From the NCBI GenBank assembly GCA_003818595.1, contig RPQV01000059.1:1-11182 (forward strand): 11,182 nt of DNA, written 5' to 3'. The DNA comes from Calditrichota bacterium. Lineage in GTDB: Bacteria; Zhuqueibacterota; Zhuqueibacteria; Residuimicrobiales; Krinioviventaceae. The position numbers and the translations under genes were made by a program. The notes beneath the pieces were generated by a model. It was given only the letters and a program-made list of their open reading frames with translations, searched no databases and was not told where the DNA came from. How positions within the stretch are numbered: the stretch's first letter is position 1; each line of letters begins with the position of its first letter. Below are positions 5,364-11,182 of the stretch, in pieces.

Positions 5364-7547
5364 ATGAAGAAACAGATCAGATTGTGCATTTGGATCGGTA
5401 TGATGGCGGCTCTCGGACAGCCGGTTGTGGGACTGCCTCAAAGCGACGGCAGTCGTGTTCTGACGCTGCAGTATAAAGCGCTCAAGTTGGATTTCGGTTT
5501 TTTTGATCACAATCGTTTGCGCCTTCTGACGATGCTCCCCGGTGATTATGCTCGCACCATTGAGCCCGCGCCGGTGGAGGAGAGCGCCGGAAACGAGGTG
5601 TTCATCCACCTCACCGGGGAAAACCGCAATGCTCATCACGGCAGTAAACTGACCGGCGGACTGGCGGGCAGCAGACTTTTATTCGTCGATAAAATTGAGA
5701 ATCCCATACCGACCGGCCTGCAGGTTATTCTGGTGCAACGCGATCCCGTGCGCAACCTTCGCGTCGAATCTTTTTACGAATTTCATCGCGCCTCTCCCAC
5801 CATTCGCCGTTACACGCGGGTCATTAATGAAGGGGAAGAAGCGGTGGGCATTGAATATGTGAGTTCGGCGGTGCTGCATAATTACAGCAATATCATGCCG
5901 GGCTCCCCGGATGAGAATATCCGCATCCATTACGCCTACAACAGCTGGAAACAGGAGGCGCAGTGGAAAACCGCCCGACCATCGGATTTGGGATGGAATG
6001 ATAACGACGCATTCAACTTGAACGGGATTTTTATGTCCAATCTCGGTTCCTGGTCAACGATTCAATACCTGCCGATGGCGATGATCGAGCATGTCAAAGC
6101 GGGAATAACCTGGTTCTGGCAAATCGAGCACAACGGATCATGGCATTGGGAAATGTCGAACGCCAGCAGTTGGAGCGCTCCTCAAAGCACCTACCTCTAT
6201 CTGGGCGGTCCGGACGAAGACCACAGTCGAGCATGGAAACAATTAATGCCGGGCGAATCCTATCAAACCGTCCCCGTCGCCCTGGGTTGCGTCTCCGGCG
6301 GATTCGATGCCGCAGTTGCAGCGCTGACGCGCTATCGCCGCGATGTGATCATCAAGCCGCATGAGGGTTATCAAGCCTGCCCGGTCATTTTTAACGACTA
6401 TATGAATTGTCTCGAGGGAAATCCCACCACCGAAAAGGAACTGCCGTTGATCGAGGCGGCTTCCCGTGCCGGATGCGATTATTTTGTCATTGACGCCGGG
6501 TGGTATGCGGAATTGAATGAGAGCTGGTGGGATGCTGTCGGACTGTGGCAGCCTTCGCAAAGCCGTTTCCCCGGTGGACTGAAATCCCTGATGGCTGCGA
6601 TCAGGGACAAGGGCATGATACCGGGATTATGGTTGGAGCCCGAAGTGGTCGGCATCAAATCGCCGTTGAAAGACAAGCCGGATGATTGGTTCTTCTGCCG
6701 TCACGGACAGCGGGTCATCGATAACGGCCGTTATCTCCTGGATTTCAGGAATCCGGAGGTGGTGCGTTTCGCCGATTCGGTTGTTGATCGGCTGGTGAGC
6801 GAGTATGGCGCGGGTTATATCAAGATGGATTATAACAACACGGTTTGGGGCACGGAAATCCTGGCCGACAGTCCGGGTCAGGGACTGCTGCAGCATAACC
6901 GTGCGGTGGTGCAGTGGTATGGCAGCTGTAGTGATCGATATCCGCAGCTGGTGATCGAAAATTGCGGCAGCGGCGGCTGCAGAATGGATTATGCCATGCT
7001 GTCACAAACCCAGCTGCAGTCATCCAGTGACCAGACGGATTACAAAAAATATCCGGCGATTGTGGTCGGGGCTCTGGCAGCCGTGGTTCCCGAACAATTG
7101 GCAGTATGGTCATATCCCCTGGCCGCAGCCGATCCCAAAGAAGCGGCGTTTAATATGGTCAATGCCATGATGTGCCGAATTCATCAAAGCGGCAATCTGT
7201 CACAATTATCTCCGGCAAGCTATGATCAGGTCAGAAAAGGCATTACTGTCTATAAGACCCTCCTGGCGTCTTTCATCCCCACGGCACATCCGTTCTTCCC
7301 GTTGGGTATGCCCGCCATGGCGGATGAAGTCAATCCGGTTGCCGTGGGTCTGCGCCACGGGAATCAGGATTACGTGGCCGTGTGGCGGTTGCAGGGTGAA
7401 AAAAGAGTGATCATCCCGATGAATTATGTCGGCGTCGAACTGATCTATCCTCAAGACCTGGGCATTAAAGTCGCGAAAGGGAAAAATGCGCTGCAGGTGG
7501 AATTCCCGGATGAATATATGGCCGCCATCATCAAAGTGACTCATTGA
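5364..7547 (+). CDS. Secreted GH36 alpha-galactosidase
   Basis: 727-aa glycoside hydrolase family 36 enzyme, expected to release terminal alpha-galactose from oligosaccharides or galactomannan side chains. Start ATG 5364 follows GAGG at 5355-5358 and opens a signal peptide (MKKQ, hydrophobic to about residue 18, then GQPVVG); an upstream in-frame TTG at 5346 lacks support. An N-terminal beta-sandwich spans roughly 30-320, then a TIM barrel with VIDAGW (D377), GLWLEPE (421-427, substrate contact), KMDYN (nucleophile D489), ENCGSGG (532-538) and SSDQTD (acid/base D556). A C-terminal beta domain follows from about 640. Length is normal for GH36. No T9SS tail, unlike the next two genes, so it may stay in the periplasm. 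It is 132 bases upstream of the CBM protein on the same strand. Activity on alpha-N-acetylgalactosamine is a less likely alternative. Confidence 0.93.
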   Translation: MKKQIRLCIWIGMMAALGQPVVGLPQSDGSRVLTLQYKALKLDFGFFDHNRLRLLTMLPGDYARTIEPAPVEESAGNEVFIHLTGENRNAHHGSKLTGGLAGSRLLFVDKIENPIPTGLQVILVQRDPVRNLRVESFYEFHRASPTIRRYTRVINEGEEAVGIEYVSSAVLHNYSNIMPGSPDENIRIHYAYNSWKQEAQWKTARPSDLGWNDNDAFNLNGIFMSNLGSWSTIQYLPMAMIEHVKAGITWFWQIEHNGSWHWEMSNASSWSAPQSTYLYLGGPDEDHSRAWKQLMPGESYQTVPVALGCVSGGFDAAVAALTRYRRDVIIKPHEGYQACPVIFNDYMNCLEGNPTTEKELPLIEAASRAGCDYFVIDAGWYAELNESWWDAVGLWQPSQSRFPGGLKSLMAAIRDKGMIPGLWLEPEVVGIKSPLKDKPDDWFFCRHGQRVIDNGRYLLDFRNPEVVRFADSVVDRLVSEYGAGYIKMDYNNTVWGTEILADSPGQGLLQHNRAVVQWYGSCSDRYPQLVIENCGSGGCRMDYAMLSQTQLQSSSDQTDYKKYPAIVVGALAAVVPEQLAVWSYPLAAADPKEAAFNMVNAMMCRIHQSGNLSQLSPASYDQVRKGITVYKTLLASFIPTAHPFFPLGMPAMADEVNPVAVGLRHGNQDYVAVWRLQGEKRVIIPMNYVGVELIYPQDLGIKVAKGKNALQVEFPDEYMAAIIKVTH

Positions 7548-7679
7548 TGAAATTTGCAGGCTGGTTGATGATATATTTTTTCAGAAAAGCTGCGTCGATC
7601 GGCAATGAACTTTTTCATTTCAAAATAAAAGGTAAATCCATAGCCATTCAAACAATTGAATCAAAAGAGGAGAATTAAC

Positions 7680-8942
7680 ATGAAATCGACACTGATGCTT
7701 GCTGCTGTCATCTTGATAATGGTCGTTTTGAATGCAAATGCCAGAGATCTGATCAAAAATGGTGAATTCGACGCCTTTACCGGCTGGATGGAATGGAAAT
7801 ACTCGAACGACATCATTTATACCAAATCAATTGACAATGCGGGACTTTTATCCGGCGCCAATTCCGCCAAATTTGAAATCGAATCGGGCGGTGCTTTGGA
7901 CTGGTATATCCAATTTAGTTACAACTGTCCCATACAGCAAAAAGCAAAATACTATATTCGTTTTATGGCCGGGTATGAATCGCCTCAAGCTCCCTACACC
8001 GTTCATTTCACTGTCCGCAGTCCCAACGATCCGTGGCCGATTTATTATCAGCAAACCCCTGAAGTTTTGGAATTTGAAGGACTCGGCCCTTTTGTATTCG
8101 ACTGCGATACAACTGACGGCACGACCCAGCTCAATTTTTTCATCGGCGGCACATCACAGTCCAGCCTCTGGCTGGATTCTGTCTCTGTTGTGGAGGAGGG
8201 ACCCTTTTGGCAAAACAACACATTTCTAAATATCGAGGACGCGGCGGTTTTAAAATTCGATGTTTATCCGGACAGCGCCTTTAATGGGATTGTCGGATTC
8301 TCCAAGAATAAAGCTTTAAAAATGGAGGATCTTGTTGGCGCCATTCAGTTTCATCCCGATGGAACCATCAAAGTGGCGGACGCGTCAGGTTTTCGCGCCG
8401 ATGCGGCGGTTGAATATGAATATGATGCCCGCTTTGCCGTGACCATCGATCTCAATGTGGCCAAACAGGCTTATTCGGTCTCTGTCAAACCGCCTAAAAA
8501 ATCAGAAATCGTCATCGCGTCACGTTATTCGTTGATGAACCCAGTCGATGCCGTCAACAATTTGGTGGCTCATGTGGATATTGATCCGCTGAATGGGGGA
8601 CGTCCCTACACCAGCCTGGCGGTGAAAAATGTCAAGGTGACCCCCACAACCGCAGTAGATGAGGAGAATGAAGGCATCCCTGATGATTTCCGACTGTCAA
8701 ATTATCCGAATCCATTTAATTCAACAACCACCATCAGCTATCATGTGGAAAAGACCGGCAGAGTCGAGTTGGCGGTGTCGGATATCACAGGTCGACAACT
8801 TGTTTCTCTGGTCAATGGCTTTCAAACAGCCGGTCTACATAAAGTCAATTTCGATGCGCAGGAATTGCCGTCAGGTATTTATGTCTGTACATTGAAATCC
8901 ATGGATTCTATTCGGTTCAGCAAGATCGTTCTGATCAAATGA
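7680..8942 (+). CDS. T9SS-secreted protein with carbohydrate-binding-like domain, unknown function
   Basis: Start ATG 7680 is set by AGAGGAG (7666-7672) seven bases upstream; earlier starts in frame would precede the signal peptide. 420 aa: signal peptide 1-22 (MKSTLMLAAV then a hydrophobic run to NANA); residues about 23-172 form a jelly-roll-like carbohydrate-binding module of the CenC/CBM4-9 type, opening with LIKNGEFDAFTGW and closing with LWLDSVSVVEE; residues about 175-320 are a second beta-rich region that I do not recognise; residues 338-420 are a type IX secretion sorting domain with NYPNPFN (341-347), SDITGRQL, LPSGIYVC and a terminal FSKIVLIK. It is probably displayed on the cell surface or released and binds glycans. 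No catalytic domain is evident. Only 67 bases separate it from the propeller gene, so the two are likely one transcript. Confidence 0.85.
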   Translation: MKSTLMLAAVILIMVVLNANARDLIKNGEFDAFTGWMEWKYSNDIIYTKSIDNAGLLSGANSAKFEIESGGALDWYIQFSYNCPIQQKAKYYIRFMAGYESPQAPYTVHFTVRSPNDPWPIYYQQTPEVLEFEGLGPFVFDCDTTDGTTQLNFFIGGTSQSSLWLDSVSVVEEGPFWQNNTFLNIEDAAVLKFDVYPDSAFNGIVGFSKNKALKMEDLVGAIQFHPDGTIKVADASGFRADAAVEYEYDARFAVTIDLNVAKQAYSVSVKPPKKSEIVIASRYSLMNPVDAVNNLVAHVDIDPLNGGRPYTSLAVKNVKVTPTTAVDEENEGIPDDFRLSNYPNPFNSTTTISYHVEKTGRVELAVSDITGRQLVSLVNGFQTAGLHKVNFDAQELPSGIYVCTLKSMDSIRFSKIVLIK

Positions 8943-9009
8943 AAACCGGAAAATCCCTCGAAATGACAGGTTGTTTTGATGAATTCAACAGAGGAAAAGG
9001 GAATTGTCT

Positions 9010-10326
9010 ATGTCAATAAATCATAGCGCCATGAAATGGTTCATCATCCTGATGGTTGGCCGCGTGCTGGTCGCGCAGGACGCTCTTTTTACGTTAGGGG
9101 AGCCGACTATTGTCAAAAATCCAGGAGTGCCCATTTATCCGTGGTACCCGGATGGACATATTTCATTTTTGCAGGACGGAGATCACCACCAAATGTATTG
9201 GGTCGGAGACATTACCTACCGGACTTTGGGACAGGATGTCATCAGTATGCAAAAACCGGTCATTGCTGTCCTTGGTAAAGGCGAAAAGGGGTCCTTCGAC
9301 AATGGCGGCGCCTGGCTGATGTCGGTCTTCCGCAAGAACGAGAACGAACTCATCGGCTTTTATCATGCCGAAGATCGCGAGTTCGATGCTGATCCGACAT
9401 CCCAGTTCATTTCCTGGAAATCCATTGCCTTGTGCACATCTGTAGATAACGGCGTCAGCTGGACAAAGCAGGGGCAGATCATTTCCAGTTCAATTCCTAA
9501 ACCCAATGTGCCGACATGGGGTGGAAACGGCGACCACTGTGTGGTCTGGGATTCTGTTCGCTCTCGCTGGGTGTGCTTTTATCAGGAGCACTATCTCATG
9601 CTGGCTGTTTCGGAATCCGCGAATGCTGAACCCGGCTCGTGGTTCAAGTATTACAACGGCGAATTCACCGAGGAGGGATGGGGAGGCAAAAATTCTCCCA
9701 TACCCTCCCTCATGACTGTTCCGGGAGGCAATCCATCGGTGCACTATAACACCGCTCTGGATCGGTGGGTCATGATTTGGCACTCTTGGGAGGGACAGTC
9801 GTCTTATTCCAAAAGCCTGTGGCTTTCCACCAGCGAAGACTTGATGAACTGGACGCCTCCTCAACCGGTGCTTGTTGCGGAAGAGATCGAAAAATATTGG
9901 TACCCGACCATCATTGGCGAGTCCGATGTGCTCGCCGGGCAGGACGCATGGTTGTATTACGCGTACTGGCCTGATTTCAATAATTGGCAGCGCCAATTTA
10001 TCCGGCGTTCTATCCATTTTGAAAAATCGGTCGGTATTCAAGCAGAAGGAACTGATGCCATTGATGGTTATGGATTGGAACAAAATTATCCCAATCCCTT
10101 CAATGCCTGCACGCATATCGCCTTTCAGCTGAGCAAACACGAAGAGGTTAAACTTTCCGTGTGGAACATGAGGGGGGAGAAAGTGGCCGAGCTCGTCAAT
10201 GAAACCTTGCCGGCAGGCAGACATTCGGCGACATTCGACGCATCAGCTCTGGCGAGCGGAATTTACTGTCTTTCAATGACTACTGGAACTTTTGCTGAAA
10301 CCAAGAAAATGCTGCTCATCAAATAG
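9010..10326 (+). CDS. T9SS-secreted beta-propeller protein, probable glycoside hydrolase
   Basis: Start ATG 9010 has AAGGG eight bases upstream (8997-9001); TTG 9004 and ATG 9031 are alternatives. 438 aa: signal peptide ending near LVAQ (residue 23); residues about 25-345 repeat propeller-like blades with strand pairs such as HHQMYWVGD, SVDNGVSWTKQG, DRWVMIWHSW and STSEDLMNWT, typical of five-bladed GH43/GH32/GH117-like or sialidase-like folds. Candidate active-site acids at the strand starts are D48 (YPDGH), D175 (GNGDH) and E304 (TIIGES); none is proven. The GH130 hallmark GCEDPR is absent. Residues 356-438 are a T9SS sorting domain (NYPNPFN 359-365, terminal MLLIK). In this context it should act outside the cell on a sugar polymer together with the GH36 enzyme. 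Substrate unknown. Confidence 0.82.
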   Translation: MSINHSAMKWFIILMVGRVLVAQDALFTLGEPTIVKNPGVPIYPWYPDGHISFLQDGDHHQMYWVGDITYRTLGQDVISMQKPVIAVLGKGEKGSFDNGGAWLMSVFRKNENELIGFYHAEDREFDADPTSQFISWKSIALCTSVDNGVSWTKQGQIISSSIPKPNVPTWGGNGDHCVVWDSVRSRWVCFYQEHYLMLAVSESANAEPGSWFKYYNGEFTEEGWGGKNSPIPSLMTVPGGNPSVHYNTALDRWVMIWHSWEGQSSYSKSLWLSTSEDLMNWTPPQPVLVAEEIEKYWYPTIIGESDVLAGQDAWLYYAYWPDFNNWQRQFIRRSIHFEKSVGIQAEGTDAIDGYGLEQNYPNPFNACTHIAFQLSKHEEVKLSVWNMRGEKVAELVNETLPAGRHSATFDASALASGIYCLSMTTGTFAETKKMLLIK

Positions 10327-10493
10327 GACTCTGATGCGGTCGGCTTGCTAATTTTTGCTTTTGGTGTTGTGAAGAGGATTGGTTTTTTGTATTTTGAATT
10401 AGTTAGAGCTGGAACCGATAAACAGCTCAAACACAATTGACTATGGTTGGCCGAGTCTATTATCTCGCCGAATTGGGCGACGCATGAGGACAC
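10327..10493. other. Intergenic gap with no clear terminator
   Basis: Between the propeller gene and the pentapeptide-repeat gene. It contains a short 6-bp inverted repeat (GAGCTG...CAGCTC near 10407-10429) without a T-tract and the small hairpin at 10465-10480. I see no convincing terminator or promoter. Confidence 0.4.
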
Positions 10494-10955
10494 ATGGAGA
10501 CAGGCAGTAGAGCGATGAAAATATCTTTCCTCCCGCCGGCAAAATTTTTAGGCAACCAGCTCAAATGGCTCAAAACAAAATTCTCGCAGGTCAAGCTTGC
10601 CGGAGCTGATTTCGCGGGCGTCGATCTGTTGTACGCTAATTTGGCGGGCGCCGACCTTGCGAGCGCGGATTTGCGTTATGCCAATCTCACAGGCGCAGAT
10701 TTATGGAACGCTCATCTGGTCTACGCCAACCTGGCGGGCGCCGACCTCTCTTTCGCCAACCTGCAGAAAGCCAATCTGTACGGCGCGAACCTGCAGCAGA
10801 CCTGCCTCCGCGGCGCTGATCTTCACGCCGCCAACCTTCTTGACGCAGACCTGTGGGAAGCGAACCTTCAGGATGTCAAGAATTTAACCCTGAAGCAGCT
10901 GCAGGAATCAAAAAACTGGGAACAGGCCAGGAATGTTTCTGATAATCTGCTATAA
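10494..10955 (+). CDS. Pentapeptide-repeat protein
   Basis: 153 aa. After a basic N-terminal part (residues 1-35, with LKWLKTKFSQVKL) come about 18 consecutive five-residue units of the A-D/N-L-x-x type from residue 36 to 125, which fold as a right-handed quadrilateral beta-helix. The C-terminal cap VKNLTLKQLQESKNWEQA is common in small members. Some pentapeptide proteins (Qnr, MfpA, AlbG) mimic DNA and protect gyrase, but nothing here identifies such a role; many members are structural or of unknown function. There is no signal peptide, so it is probably cytoplasmic. ATG 10494 is used because GAGG lies only four to five bases upstream; ATG 10515 would shorten it by seven residues. A small hairpin (TCGCC/GGCGA, 10465-10480) precedes the ribosome binding site. 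Confidence 0.88.
   Translation: METGSRAMKISFLPPAKFLGNQLKWLKTKFSQVKLAGADFAGVDLLYANLAGADLASADLRYANLTGADLWNAHLVYANLAGADLSFANLQKANLYGANLQQTCLRGADLHAANLLDADLWEANLQDVKNLTLKQLQESKNWEQARNVSDNLL
10599..10868 (+). repeat. Tandem 15-bp coding repeats encoding pentapeptides
   Basis: Eighteen degenerate 15-bp units, most ending in a leucine codon preceded by GAC/GAT/AAC/AAT. The nine-residue block YANLAGADL occurs twice (residues 47-55 and 78-86), with closely similar DNA, pointing to internal duplication within the gene. Confidence 0.8.
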
Positions 10956-10992
10956 AGATGTTAGCCAAAACAAAAAAAGGAATTTATATAAT

Positions 10993-11182
10993 ATGAATGA
11001 TATTGGCCCACAATACGAAGAAGATGATAATTTTAAAAAGTTAGCAAGACGCCATCAATCGGAATTTCGTGCCAATATATTAAAGGCTGGTTACCATGAA
11101 TACGGCAACAGACTAGACGAAATCGCTGCTCGAGAAGGATTAAACTTTTATTCAGGATTTCCTGATATATTTAAGAAAGTAA
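10993..11182 (+). CDS. Partial gene of unknown function, 3' end outside window
   Basis: ATG 10993 preceded by AAGGAA about ten bases upstream opens a frame that runs through the right edge (63 codons). It begins MNDIGPQYEED, continues with the charged segment LARRHQSEFR, then GYHEYGNRL and EGLNFYSGFPDIF. No signal peptide or membrane segment. The DNA is clearly more AT-rich than the genes to its left and uses TTA, CTA and AGA codons that are rarer there, which hints at an acquired segment. The HQSxFR...YGNRL pattern vaguely recalls uncharacterised nuclease-like proteins of defence islands, but I cannot support that from 63 residues. Confidence 0.55.
   Translation, partial: MNDIGPQYEEDDNFKKLARRHQSEFRANILKAGYHEYGNRLDEIAAREGLNFYSGFPDIFKKV

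Noticed and set aside
7206..7544. 112-codon minus-strand frame opposite the 3' end of the alpha-galactosidase gene
   Set aside because: Antisense shadow of a GH36 coding region; His-rich random-looking composition.
7656..8988. Short TTGA...TCAA motifs upstream of both T9SS genes (7656-7664, 8976-8988), similar to the arms of the 4430-4447 palindrome
   Set aside because: The shared part is only four to seven bases with differing spacing and lies close to the ribosome binding sites; too weak to call a common operator.
9490..10224. 244-codon minus-strand open frame opposite the propeller gene
   Set aside because: It is the antisense shadow of a gene with signal peptide, blades and T9SS tail; it has no ribosome binding site or recognisable domain.
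10465..10480. TCGCC/GGCGA hairpin before the pentapeptide gene as a riboswitch or terminator
   Set aside because: Five base pairs without a T-tract or conserved aptamer features; not enough for a regulatory RNA.

Overview
The window reads as a chromosomal segment of a Gram-negative bacterium of the Fibrobacteres-Chlorobi-Bacteroidetes (FCB) group. The main evidence is two neighbouring secreted proteins that end in a type IX secretion (Por) sorting domain with the YPNPFN signature and a terminal ...KI/KM-hydrophobic-IK. This tail style is common in Ignavibacteria, Calditrichaeota, KSB1 and related lineages. The assignment is inference; no rRNA or other phylogenetic marker is present.

Layout, left to right. 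(1) 1-1106, minus strand: an SbcD/Mre11-type DNA repair nuclease, cut off by the left edge, with a near-consensus sigma70 promoter. (2) 1408-2433, plus: a PspF-like sigma54 enhancer-binding activator with no sensory domain. It probably starts at GTG 1408 behind a strong ribosome binding site, and ends at a bidirectional terminator shared with the convergent operon. (3) 3873-4361 then 2499-3863, minus: a two-gene unit made of a small exported Cys-containing protein followed, after 9 bases, by an exported AGE-family sugar 2-epimerase (cellobiose/mannobiose 2-epimerase type). A promoter-like element upstream contains a perfect 7-bp palindrome in its spacer. (4) 4663-5136, plus: a small membrane methyltransferase of the ICMT/PEMT type. 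(5) 5364-10326, plus: a secreted GH36 alpha-galactosidase, then a T9SS-tailed protein with a carbohydrate-binding-like domain, then a T9SS-tailed beta-propeller that is probably a glycoside hydrolase. (6) 10494-10955, plus: a pentapeptide-repeat protein. (7) 10993-end: an AT-rich partial gene of unknown function.

Regions 3 and 5 look like a glycan-degradation locus: alpha-galactosidase, sugar epimerase, a surface carbohydrate-binding protein and a propeller enzyme, with every member carrying an export signal. An alpha-galactoside or galactomannan-like substrate would fit the GH36 plus epimerase pairing, but no mannanase, GH130 phosphorylase, SusC/SusD pair or transporter is present here. The sigma54 activator next door could regulate the locus, but I found no convincing -24/-12 promoter in the window. 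I did not find a CRISPR array, tRNA, rRNA, transposase or a clearly new defence system. The least explained parts are the middle domain of the CBM protein, the propeller, the Cys-rich exported protein and the AT-rich right end.
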